Source of the DNA: Bacteroidales bacterium UBA6431
Lineage (GTDB): Bacteria > Bacteroidota > Bacteroidia > Bacteroidales > UBA932
Length of the DNA stretch: 64,000 nucleotides
Direction: 5' to 3'
Assembly: GCA_002439095.1 (NCBI GenBank)
Contig: DJOT01000015.1
Coordinates: forward strand, 69,909-133,908
Below the pieces are notes generated by a model. It had not been told where the DNA came from. It did no database searches and saw only the letters and a program-made list of their open reading frames with translations. The translations under genes were made by a program, and so were the position numbers. Shown here piece after piece: positions 27,465-36,600 of the stretch; the first letter of the stretch is position 1, and every line of letters starts with the position of its first letter.

Positions 27465-27484
27465 GCTATTGCGGTTATTTCGGT

Positions 27485-27492
27485 CAAAGATA
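27485..27492 (-). promoter_or_regulatory. -7 box for the PL10-like operon
   Basis: The minus strand reads TATCTTTG, matching TAnnTTTG, 20 bases before the ATG at 27464. It supports that start and gives a short leader. Confidence 0.5.
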
Positions 27493-27505
27493 CGGATTTT
27501 CTGCG

Positions 27506-27513
27506 TATATTTG
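27506..27513 (+). promoter_or_regulatory. -7 box for the kdgF-like gene
   Basis: TATATTTG matches TAnnTTTG, 23 bases before the ATG at 27537. It forms a compact divergent promoter with the box at 27485-27492. Confidence 0.5.
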
Positions 27514-27536
27514 AGAAATTTTATCATACCGTTTTT

Positions 27537-27995
27537 ATGAAAAAAATAGTCAAGATTCTCGCGATTGCGACCGCCGTGCTCGCTACCGCGTCCTGCTGCG
27601 GAGGCAACGCAGAGAAAAACACGGCATCCACAGATAACAACAACACAATCATGAACCAGAGCAGTAATTTCATCTTCGCTGCAGACACCCCTTGGGAGGA
27701 TGCAGGCGGCGGAGTCGAGCGCCAGATCCTCGGCTACAACGACAACATCATGATGGTCAAGGTCAAGTTCGACAAGGGAGAAGTCGGGGCGATGCACAGC
27801 CATCCTCACTCACAGGTGACCTATGTCGCCTCAGGCAAATTCGAGTTCACCATCGGCGGTGTGACCAAGATCGTCGAGGCCGGTGACGCACTCTACAAAC
27901 AGCCGAACATCGAGCACGGCTGCGTATGCCTTGAGCCGGGCATCCTCATCGACTGCTTCAACCCTATGAGGGAGAACTTCCTCACCAAGAAATAG
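27537..27995 (+). CDS. kdgF: KdgF-like cupin with N-terminal export signal
   Basis: This 152-residue protein starts at the ATG at 27537, right after a matching promoter box. Residues 1-19 are a signal sequence followed by Cys-Cys (lipobox-like TASC, with a weak -3 residue) and a polar linker to about residue 40. The cupin body matches KdgF closely: His87, His89 and Gln93 in HSHPHSQ, His127 in NIEHG, and a C-terminal NPMRENFL with the conserved Arg145. KdgF opens the ring of 4,5-unsaturated uronate to DKI, the KduI substrate, and is normally cytoplasmic. Here it would be exported or lipid-anchored. An internal ATG at 27651 would give a leaderless protein. Confidence 0.82.
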   Translation: MKKIVKILAIATAVLATASCCGGNAEKNTASTDNNNTIMNQSSNFIFAADTPWEDAGGGVERQILGYNDNIMMVKVKFDKGEVGAMHSHPHSQVTYVASGKFEFTIGGVTKIVEAGDALYKQPNIEHGCVCLEPGILIDCFNPMRENFLTKK

Positions 27996-28014
27996 TTCAA
28001 CCCGCAATATCCAC

Positions 28015-28047
28015 AAAAGCCCGATCCGAACCACGGACCGGGCTTTT
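28015..28047. terminator. Bidirectional terminator
   Basis: Arms aaaagcccgatccg (28015-28028) and cggaccgggctttt (28034-28047) pair with one mismatch around a 5-base loop. T-runs arise on both strands. It lies between the convergent kdgF-like gene and the 830-residue beta-helix gene. Confidence 0.85.
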
Positions 28048-28067
28048 ATCATATTACAAGATAGAAG

Positions 28068-30560
28068 CTATTCCCACTCGGCGCGCACCGAGTGCACAAG
28101 GATACGGCTCTCCGTGCCCACGGTACTAGTATGCTGAAGACCGAAACCTCCGAAACTGTTCGGCTCGACTTTGGCGCTGAGTTCAGCCCCATGATGCACT
28201 GCCGGATCGGATGCAAGTTCCGCCACACGGCCAGGGCCGCTGACAGAAGCGCGAAGCTCATCCCTGTGCATGGAAACCGAGAGCACACATCCTGTGAGGA
28301 AGCAGTCCACCGTGACAGGATCACACACGGGCTCCACATGACCGTTGTCATATTTGACAAGGAGCACATCCACAGCATTGGCATACTTGGTGGTACGGAT
28401 GACACGGAGCGCATAACCAGTCAGGCTGCGGGTGTCGAACTTCACGAAAAGATCAAGATACTGCTGTCTTGCGCTTCCGAAGCCCTGACCACCGTCCTTG
28501 GCCGGGTCAACCTGCCAGGTCACCGACATGGCACCGTACTTCCCCTTGAGCGGAGTATAGCGCAGGCGTGCGCCCTGCTGAAGCTGCTGGATGCCGTAGC
28601 CCTTGGCCCCGTTGATGCCGGTGCCGTAGAGCCAGCAAGGCTGCGAGAGGTCCGGATCGTGCTTGTAGTACATCCTCGTATCCTCCGGGATGAAAGCATC
28701 CACGGTCCAATATCCCGGCTTCACCTCCAGCTGGTTGTCGCAAGGAAAATCGCTGAAATCGGTGAAATATGCCTTCGTAGCAGGCAGGCCTGAAGCCTTG
28801 ATGCGCGACTTGCTCACGATGCGCACCTCCTCCCCCGGCTCGCAGCGCAGGTGCTTCGGAGCCACACCGACCATCAGATAATGCCCGGCATCCTCACGGG
28901 TAAGCTTGTAACTCAGATGAGGCACTCCCATCCTGGAGACGCACACAGGCACAGCCCCGCCTCCCTTACGGTCATCGCAACGATACCATGTGACCAGAGA
29001 CTCATCCGCACGTCCTTGAAGATCAAGCTTATACTCAACCTTTGCCTCTGCGCCGGAAACCCTCAATACAGGCTTCTCGACAAACGCCGGAGCCGGCACG
29101 AAATCAGGAGCCACAGTCAACTTGGCGGCAACCTCAAGGCCCTCGGCCGTATAGGCTATCACATCGAATTCTTGAGTCTTGTCCTCACTGTTGACCGGAG
29201 TCACTTCGCACTTCTCTCCTTCGAAGCAGGAAAGCTTGACAAAACGCTCATAGCCCGGCTGTACCTTCCAGTAAACTTTCTGATTATGAAGCGGATAACC
29301 GAGATGCCTCATCGGCGTGGCCGTAAGAGTCACAGAACCCTTGCCGGTCTGGAGAGAAGCCTCACGCACATCCATGTCAAGACAGGTCGGGATGTTGGCA
29401 TAATCCCTCCCGTCACGCTTCGACAGAGCCTCGACCCTAGCCTTTATGCCTTGTGGATCCCAGTCGTCGTCTCCGCGGAGAAGGTTGTAGGTATTGTAAA
29501 GCACCGTCCCGTCATCCTCCACAAGACGGTAGGCAAAAAGCTGGGCCTTCTGGTCGAGAATGACGGTATTGTACGGCTTGGCGGCACCGACGAAAGCAGG
29601 AGCTCCGTCAAGAGAAATGTTATACTGATAGCAGCGGAGCCACTCCTCCGGACGGAATGTCCATGCAAGCTGGACCGGACGGCCGGCGTGATAGCGGACA
29701 TCGACGAGACTGTGCCTGCCGACATTCTTGCTCACTGCCTGCACGGCCTCACCGTGGCGGACACTGAAGTCGCAGTCCATGAATACGGTGCCGCAGCGGT
29801 CCACACTGCCGAACGGCTGCCTCCCCCAGAAGTCGAGATCGCATCCCAGATGCACGCCGCAGTGGTTGAGGGAATCATCGGTGCTCTCGAAGTGGCAGTC
29901 CACAAAAAGGATGCGTTTGGAGCCGGTAAGAGGGGTCAGGTTGAGACGGGACACAAAACGGACGTTCTCCACATACACCCTGTCCCCATGGCAGAAAGCA
30001 AGCTGGGCCTGGGTGATGGCCGGATTGCGCTTGGCTCTGTTGAATTCTGGGTTACGGGGATATTCAAGATCTATGTTGCAATAGTTGCCCATGGTTAAAT
30101 CCTTGACAACCAGATCGTCCCCATAGAAGTCAAACATCGTGAAATTGCCTCGGGCACCCTGGGTCTGCCCTCTCGCGGAGCCGAGCACCACATCACGGGC
30201 ATCAGTGGCCATGCCCAGAAGCTGAAGAGCCTCGCAACGGATGGTAAGCCCTATCGGGGCGCCCTGCCCCTCCTCCGGGACGCGATCCCGAGGATCATCC
30301 GGATCGTCAACCCAATACACCCAAGGCGCGATATACACCTTCATCGGGTCAGAAGCAGTGCCGTCGCTGACCTTGGCCATGGCTTCGTTGAACGTGCGGA
30401 ACACGTAAGGCGACTGCGCCGCCTGCTCTGCGCTGAGGCTGCCGTCCACATAGAACGCATGCGGCCCGAGCTTGATTTCCTCGCCTTTATAGCTGATGGT
30501 CTGAGCTGAAAGCCCAAGACAAAGAGACAGGAGCGAGGCCAATATTGCTATCCTTTTCAT
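28068..30560 (-). CDS. Secreted CE8-like right-handed beta-helix protein, function unknown
   Basis: This is an 830-residue protein with a signal peptide (1-19, ending LGLSAQ). Residues about 50-330 form a parallel beta-helix that follows a CE8-like order: YVFRTFNEAM, then GDDLVVKDLTMGN, QAQLAFCHGDRVYVENVRFVS, and later VDCHFESTDD. The classical CE8 motifs QDT, DFIFG and GRPW are not visible at the expected places. Residues from about 410 onward are Ig-like and concanavalin-like beta domains. It could be a divergent pectin esterase, a lyase, or a binding protein without catalysis. Its ATG overlaps the stop of the upstream DUF4038 gene (ATGA). Confidence 0.6.
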   Translation of the reverse strand: MKRIAILASLLSLCLGLSAQTISYKGEEIKLGPHAFYVDGSLSAEQAAQSPYVFRTFNEAMAKVSDGTASDPMKVYIAPWVYWVDDPDDPRDRVPEEGQGAPIGLTIRCEALQLLGMATDARDVVLGSARGQTQGARGNFTMFDFYGDDLVVKDLTMGNYCNIDLEYPRNPEFNRAKRNPAITQAQLAFCHGDRVYVENVRFVSRLNLTPLTGSKRILFVDCHFESTDDSLNHCGVHLGCDLDFWGRQPFGSVDRCGTVFMDCDFSVRHGEAVQAVSKNVGRHSLVDVRYHAGRPVQLAWTFRPEEWLRCYQYNISLDGAPAFVGAAKPYNTVILDQKAQLFAYRLVEDDGTVLYNTYNLLRGDDDWDPQGIKARVEALSKRDGRDYANIPTCLDMDVREASLQTGKGSVTLTATPMRHLGYPLHNQKVYWKVQPGYERFVKLSCFEGEKCEVTPVNSEDKTQEFDVIAYTAEGLEVAAKLTVAPDFVPAPAFVEKPVLRVSGAEAKVEYKLDLQGRADESLVTWYRCDDRKGGGAVPVCVSRMGVPHLSYKLTREDAGHYLMVGVAPKHLRCEPGEEVRIVSKSRIKASGLPATKAYFTDFSDFPCDNQLEVKPGYWTVDAFIPEDTRMYYKHDPDLSQPCWLYGTGINGAKGYGIQQLQQGARLRYTPLKGKYGAMSVTWQVDPAKDGGQGFGSARQQYLDLFVKFDTRSLTGYALRVIRTTKYANAVDVLLVKYDNGHVEPVCDPVTVDCFLTGCVLSVSMHRDELRASVSGPGRVAELASDPAVHHGAELSAKVEPNSFGGFGLQHTSTVGTESRILVHSVRAEWE

Positions 30561-32137
30561 AAAGCTGTTATTCTCAATAATAAATAAGGGGTTTTAGGGA
30601 GACGTATCTTCTGGCGCGACCTGTCATAGAGCCTGTAATCCTCGACTTCCCCGGTCTCGAACACCCCCGGCACGGCAGAGATCGTCATGCCCCAGGTGTC
30701 GATCACCTCCACACGGAACTTCGTGCCGGACTGCAACTTGGCATAGCCCGCACACTTGGCCGGAAGATTGAAATCCCACACACCGGGCATCTTCTCCCCG
30801 AAATACACATAATAGTTGCCCTCTCCGTCCGTCGCAGTCTGATGGTCGCGGCTGGTGTCGGCAAGCTCGAGAGGCCGCTTGAGACCAGAAAGAATATCAA
30901 GGGTGAAACCGATGCGTTTCCACGACTCTCCTCTCCAAAGTCCGCCCTTGGCCCAGAAGATATCATCGAAGTCCCCCTCCTCGTACTGGTAGCACTCCCC
31001 GTGGGTCACATAAGTCCCGGCGATGAGCCCCTGCCAGATGCGGTGGAGCATCTCCTCTCCGCTCAGACGTCCCCAGCGGGAAGGCAGATTGCCCTCGTAG
31101 CACACTTCATCAAACACCACAGGCATCGGATAGATGTTGCGAACCGTGGCGGCCCTGCCGAAGTCCTCCACCGGAGCCTCGTCCTGGATGCTGGCGTGCG
31201 TCAGGCCGCCCTCCCATACCGGGTAATACTTGGCCGTACTGCCATGGATCGAGCACAGATGACCGTAAGGGTCGTTGTCCCCCACACGGGCGATAAGCCC
31301 TCTCCAGTCCTCAAGACTCTTGGCCTTGCAGTAGTCATATTCGTTGGCCAGAGACCACCACACATTGCGGAACGATGCCACACGTGCCTGAAAATAATCC
31401 AGATACGCCAGATTGGCCTCCTGCGGCATGCTGTCAAAGCCCCAGACACCCTTGTCGTAAGGATGGAAAAGGATCAGGTCCGCCTGGATGCCGAGTGTGT
31501 CCATCCTGTCCAGCAGGGACTCTATGTGCCTGAAATACTCCGGAACGGGACGAGAAAAATCGAAGCCGCCCCCCTTCTTCTCAAACGGCAGCAGATCCGG
31601 AATCTCACGGCAGAGCGGGTAGTTTTTCGGGAAAACGCACATGCGCACCTTGTTGAAACGCGCCGCCTCAAGCGAGGCGAGAGTCTCCTCCTGACGGGCC
31701 GTACTCTGGTGCATCCAGCTGTAGGCCGTGGTGCCGAGAGGATGGAAGACCAGCCCGTCAGCATAGCTGAACCCGTGGACGTTGCCCTCCATCACCCCGA
31801 CAGGGCCATGGTTGCCCTCCGAAGCCGGGATGCAGGTAAACGAACCCTTCCTACCCCTCAACGCCGCCACATTGCTCCTGGTGACAAATGTCCACTCCCC
31901 CTCGCTCTGAGGCATGAAACGGACACGGAAGACCCCGTCACCGTCATAGAAACCTCTTACCTCAGTCTTCTCGGTGCCGTTGGAGAACACGGCCGAGAAC
32001 TTCACATCGAAAGGGTTGCCCTTGACGGAAGCCTCACAACTGTACTCGAAACGTCCCCATTTTTCCACCTGGGCGGCAAATGAAGAAGGCAGCGCCGCAA
32101 AAAGCGACGCCACCATCATGACAAAGAATCTTCTCAT
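30557..32137 (-). CDS. DUF5060-DUF4038-DUF5605 glycosidase (GH140/apiosidase-like barrel)
   Basis: This 526-residue secreted protein starts at the ATG at 32137 (MRRFFVMMVASL), one base after the preceding GH43 stop. An N-terminal beta-sandwich of DUF5060 type (VEKWGRFEYSCEA) is followed by a TIM barrel of the DUF4038 type, with candidate catalytic Glu residues in WWSLANEYD and VFDEVCYEG. A C-terminal DUF5605-like beta domain ends the protein. DUF4038 includes the GH140 apiosidase that acts on rhamnogalacturonan II, but this architecture differs from that enzyme, so specificity should be left open. Confidence 0.75.
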   Translation of the reverse strand: MRRFFVMMVASLFAALPSSFAAQVEKWGRFEYSCEASVKGNPFDVKFSAVFSNGTEKTEVRGFYDGDGVFRVRFMPQSEGEWTFVTRSNVAALRGRKGSFTCIPASEGNHGPVGVMEGNVHGFSYADGLVFHPLGTTAYSWMHQSTARQEETLASLEAARFNKVRMCVFPKNYPLCREIPDLLPFEKKGGGFDFSRPVPEYFRHIESLLDRMDTLGIQADLILFHPYDKGVWGFDSMPQEANLAYLDYFQARVASFRNVWWSLANEYDYCKAKSLEDWRGLIARVGDNDPYGHLCSIHGSTAKYYPVWEGGLTHASIQDEAPVEDFGRAATVRNIYPMPVVFDEVCYEGNLPSRWGRLSGEEMLHRIWQGLIAGTYVTHGECYQYEEGDFDDIFWAKGGLWRGESWKRIGFTLDILSGLKRPLELADTSRDHQTATDGEGNYYVYFGEKMPGVWDFNLPAKCAGYAKLQSGTKFRVEVIDTWGMTISAVPGVFETGEVEDYRLYDRSRQKIRLPKTPYLLLRITAL

Positions 32138-32138
32138 G

Positions 32139-33632
32139 CTAATCAAGGACACGATACTTGAAATTGCTGAACTTCACTTCACCATCGCCGGCGGCCATCA
32201 GACCCGGAAGCATGCTTTGGAAATCATGGAAAGTGTTGTGGTTGAAACCGGAGATTTCCATGCCCCACTCTTCCTTTACCCATTCCTTGCCGTCAAGGCT
32301 GTAATAGCCTGTGATGACCTGATTGTCATTGCGTATGCGCAGCCAGATATGCTCAACGTCAGGGAGTTTGCTGCGCACACCGCCCTTGTCGCGGCGGAAG
32401 CGGAGAGTTCCCCTGTCATTGATGCCCTGTCCCACATAGAAACGGTTGTCGTAATATATCACGAGACCGGCCACAGAACCCGGAGTCCTCTCGATCTCAG
32501 CCTCGAACTCATAGGCATGGTCACCCGCCACGAACATGAGCGGAGCGGAGTCCGCAGGGCAGGTGCCGGTAGACTTGAGAGTGAGGACACCGTCCTTGAT
32601 GGAAGCGCGTGATGGATCGAAATCCTTGTAGTATTTCCAGTCGAGTCCCACGCGGAACTCTCCCAGATGTGCCTTGCGGTCCGTCGGGTGAAGAGGAAGC
32701 GGCGCCGCGATAGGGGCGGCAACATCAGAGACCGCGCTCCTCGGCCAGCCTTCACTGTCAAACTGCACCGGCTCAAGCAGAGTCTGGCGTCCGAGACCGG
32801 TGAAGCCATTCTCGTAGGCGTGATAGATGCAGTACCAGCGTCCGTCAGGAGTGTCTATGAGCGAACCGTGTCCCCTTGACCACCAGCGGTCGGTGGCGTT
32901 CCATGTGTGGATCAGCGGGTTGTACGGGGAGTTCTCCCAAGGGCCGTCAAGGCTCTTGCTGCGGGCCACCGTCACCATGTGGCTTGTAGGAGGGCCTGCA
33001 GTGCCGCCCTCAGCACTCAGGTAATACCACCAGTCACCTACCTTCTTGAGTTTCGGTCCCTCAAGGCAGAGCCCCTCGGTCACCCAGTCGGACGGGAAGA
33101 TCCAGCCGTCATATACGTGCTCATCAGTACCTTCCACGGTGTCAAGTCCGTCAGCCGTCAGCTTCTTGCGCATGCCTCCGCTCAAGAAGAGCCACTTGGT
33201 GCCGTCTTCAGCCACGGCGATGCACGGGTCGATGCCGCCCACATGCAGATCCTTCGGCTCGCTCCACGGCCCGTAAGGGCTATCCGCTGTGACCACCCAG
33301 TTGCCGCGGCCGTGCACAGTGAAATATATCCTGTATTGGCCGTCAACCTTTGCGAAGTCAGGAGCCCAGACGCTGCCGAGATAGGTGCTCAAAGCATAAC
33401 TTATCGGCTCCCAGTTGACAAGGTCGGTAGAGTGCCAGACGATGAGGCCCGGGTTGTAGTCAAACGAAGAATGGGTGAGATAGTAGTCCTCTCCATCCCT
33501 GAGAATGGACGGGTCCGGATAATCTCCCCCGAGGACAGGGTTGGTGTAGGTGCCGTACTGCGGCGTCTCGGTTTTGCCGCCGCATGCCGAGACAAGGAGC
33601 ACGCAGGCGAGGATTTTGGCAAAAAGTTTCAT
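32139..33632 (-). CDS. GH43 glycosidase, lipoprotein
   Basis: This 497-residue protein starts at 33632, where the lipoprotein signal MKLFAKILACVLLVSAC begins; a start seven codons earlier would break the signal. The GH43 triad is visible: Asp in GDYPDPS, Asp in GGIDPCI and Glu in CLEGPKL. Residues from about 325 form a C-terminal concanavalin-like domain. It differs clearly from the GH43 at 7999. It is probably an arabinofuranosidase, xylosidase or galactosidase acting on pectin side chains, anchored in a membrane. It lies between GH106 (28-base gap) and the DUF4038 gene (1-base gap). Confidence 0.87.
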   Translation of the reverse strand: MKLFAKILACVLLVSACGGKTETPQYGTYTNPVLGGDYPDPSILRDGEDYYLTHSSFDYNPGLIVWHSTDLVNWEPISYALSTYLGSVWAPDFAKVDGQYRIYFTVHGRGNWVVTADSPYGPWSEPKDLHVGGIDPCIAVAEDGTKWLFLSGGMRKKLTADGLDTVEGTDEHVYDGWIFPSDWVTEGLCLEGPKLKKVGDWWYYLSAEGGTAGPPTSHMVTVARSKSLDGPWENSPYNPLIHTWNATDRWWSRGHGSLIDTPDGRWYCIYHAYENGFTGLGRQTLLEPVQFDSEGWPRSAVSDVAAPIAAPLPLHPTDRKAHLGEFRVGLDWKYYKDFDPSRASIKDGVLTLKSTGTCPADSAPLMFVAGDHAYEFEAEIERTPGSVAGLVIYYDNRFYVGQGINDRGTLRFRRDKGGVRSKLPDVEHIWLRIRNDNQVITGYYSLDGKEWVKEEWGMEISGFNHNTFHDFQSMLPGLMAAGDGEVKFSNFKYRVLD

Positions 33633-33660
33633 ATTTGTCTGTGTTTTAGCCATAAAGTTA

Positions 33661-36600
33661 CTAATTAACTACGATTTTCTCTGCGCCCTCGCTGTAAATC
33701 GTCACAGGCTGCGAGATTCCCGACGGATAGAGAAGGGTGTATTCGTGGATGATCTGCTGAGGAGGGATGTGCTTCTGCTGCAGCGGAGAGGTTGTCCAGA
33801 GCTTCTGGCTCGAAGGCACTCCGGCCTTGTCCCCCACGAGACGGTTTCTCCAAGGGTTCGTCACCACTATCACGAGCTCGTTGCTGCCGCTGCGGACGTA
33901 ATCTGTTATGTCCGCTTTGAGATAAGGATCCCAGATGGTCTCGAGCGTATGGCCGTTGACGGTCAGCCGGGCCGTTGAGCCGAAAGCCGGGATGCTTATG
34001 AGCACTCTGCGCCCCGGTTTGATAAAGCCTTCCGGAAGAACAGCCTGAGTACGGTATGTGATCACACCGGAGTAATGCTTCACCATCGGGTCAAGGGCTC
34101 CGGTGAGGTTGCGGAATCCGCCGATGTTGACAGTGCCGAGCATCGGTTCGTCCTCGAATGTCATAGTCCCCACGGTGCCGTCCAGCACCAGCTTGGCCGG
34201 GGCCTCAATGTCCACACGGCTTGACAGAACATCGGAATACCCGAGCACGTATGAACCTGCCTCCAGGCTGCGCAGGTGGATTTCCCCGTCCACCCCGCGA
34301 TATGCCTCCGGCAGGGCGCGGCTGAAATCACCGGTCTCGCTCGGAAAGAGGATCTCCCCGTCGATGGAGGTGAGCTTGCGCACATGGGACTGGCGGTCTC
34401 CGCCCTGACGGAACACCACGAACACCCCCTGACGCGGACCGAGGGTCATCGGGACAGTGGTGAGCCCGCCGCTGTTGAGATATATCATCTGCTCGCGCAC
34501 ATCTCCGGTCATCGGGTCCCAGATCTCAGGACGGCCGTTCTTGAGATCGAAAGTCGCCTCGAAATTCACTGTCCGCGAGTTCTCCTTGTTGACAATGTAG
34601 TAATAGTCAAGCTCTCCGAGGGTTTTGTGGATGTAGAGCACATCATCGATGTCCACTCCCCTAAGACTGAGATCTGGGACAAATGACTTCTTGAGAGCCT
34701 TTAGGTCTGTAATGACTTTGCCCGAGCCCCAGAGGCGGTCCGCAATCTGCCGGAGTTCCGCCGTCTGCGTCTCGTAATCCTTGAGAGACAGAGTGGATGA
34801 AGGCTTCTGCCCATAGACCAGAGCACCGCCATCCACAAGCTGCTCGATGCGGCGGATGGTCTCGATGTCCATCTTGTCCCCTCTGAGCATCAGATACTTG
34901 AACGGATGTTCGCCGTCAAGATAAAGTTTCCCGTCACGCACGCTGATGCGGTCCAGGAGAACTTCCTGATTGATGTACTGGTACTTGGTGTTCGGCGGCA
35001 GGAGGCGGTTGAGTTCACCCTCCTTGAGTTCGGTATTCGGCAGGTTGTCTCCCATGTATACAAGGGCATCGCTGCGGCGGTCACCTGCCTGAAGCATGTA
35101 CTGGATACGGGCCTCCGTGGCGAAGAAGCCATCGGAGTAGTTGAACCAGAGATTGTTGCGGTTGAATGTCTGCCCGTAGATACCAAGGGTCACACCCGGC
35201 CTGCGGTCTGTAGGCTGGTGCACGTAGCTGTGGAGTATCATCCTGTTGACACCGAGGCTGTAGGCCATGTCCCCGTAGAGCTTGAGGTCGATCGGGGAGT
35301 CGCTGTAGAGCGCCATTCCGGTGAAGGCCTCGCTTCCCACTATAGGTTTGCCGTAGATGAGCGGCACATGATATGGAATGGCGTGACCTGTGTAATTGCC
35401 AGGCTTGTAGGTGATAGGCCACTCGCGGTACTCGCTGGCCTGCGCCCAGAACTCCGTCATCGGCACGTCGCAGTACTTGTACGATTTCAGCACGTCCACA
35501 GGAGGCATAGCAGCCCCGCCATAGATACCCTCAGAATAAAGCTTCATGCCGGCCCTGTGGCAGAGGTCAGCCAAGTGCTTGAAATAGTTGTCCAGCACCA
35601 GTTCGCCGCGGGTCTTGTCGAAATCATGGATAAATGCATCCGAGAGGGCCTTGCTGCCGATCTGCTCACCGCAGAGGACCGGGATGTATTTGTCAAGTGA
35701 ATAGCCCCGGCGCTTGAGGAACTCTTCCGGAAGGGCAGCCGTCCAGTTCTGCTGGCCGCACTCCCAGCTGTCCACGAGGAAGTAGGTGAACGTCTTGCCG
35801 GCGTAAGGACCGGCCGCTTCTATGAGTTTGTCGGGATAGGCGGCGAAATGCACGTTAAGGGCTGTGGTGTCCATCTTGTCGCACTCAAGGCCCACACCCT
35901 GAGGGGAGGCCGGGTGATTGAACTTGCCGTTGGAGGTGTAGCCGAAGCGGATCACGGTCCAGTTGCCACGTGGGGCATTCCAGCGCAGGGTGCCGTCCGG
36001 GCTCATCCTGTCCGTAAGGTCAAGCACATCGTCAGCGGAGGCAATGGCCGTGCCGGGAGTGCTGTCCCATACTCCCCTCTCGCCGTTCTTGAGAAGGCAG
36101 AGTTCGCTCAGCGTGGTCGGAGACAATTTTTCATTGACAGTGAGTCTCCAGTGCTTCGAAGCGGTCTTCGGAAAGGACAGTTTCTGGAGAGAATTGGCAG
36201 CCTTCGGGAAGACAGTCGCGACCTCCTTATAATCAGTGCCATTCTCGGAAACCTCGATCAGCACCGGAATCGGAAACTTCGCAGCGGAGACCATGATGTA
36301 GATCTGGAGAACCTCGGCCGTAAACGGCTTTGCGAAATCAAGTTTCACGGTCTTGTCATCGCTGAGAGTCAGAGCCGTAGTCGGGTTGCCGTCGATCAGG
36401 ATGTCGGCAGGGAACTCATCGAAAAGATCGAGATGACGGGTCTCGTCGTGATATTTATGGCTCTTGATGAGCGTTTCGAGCGGATAGCCGCCGTTGGCGG
36501 TAATCACCGGAGCGGCCTGCACAAAAGAGTTCGGGGCTGCATCACGGTAGGCCACCACCTTGACGTCGCGGTAGAACCTTTCCTTTGAGTAAGGCAGGGC

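Noticed and set aside
27465..27809. N-terminal extension of the PL10-like frame
   Set aside because: It runs over the divergent kdgF gene and both promoter boxes and has no signal peptide; the signal begins at 27464.
28851..30098. 415-codon plus-strand frame opposite the beta-helix gene
   Set aside because: Antisense shadow of a protein with a signal peptide and a recognisable fold.
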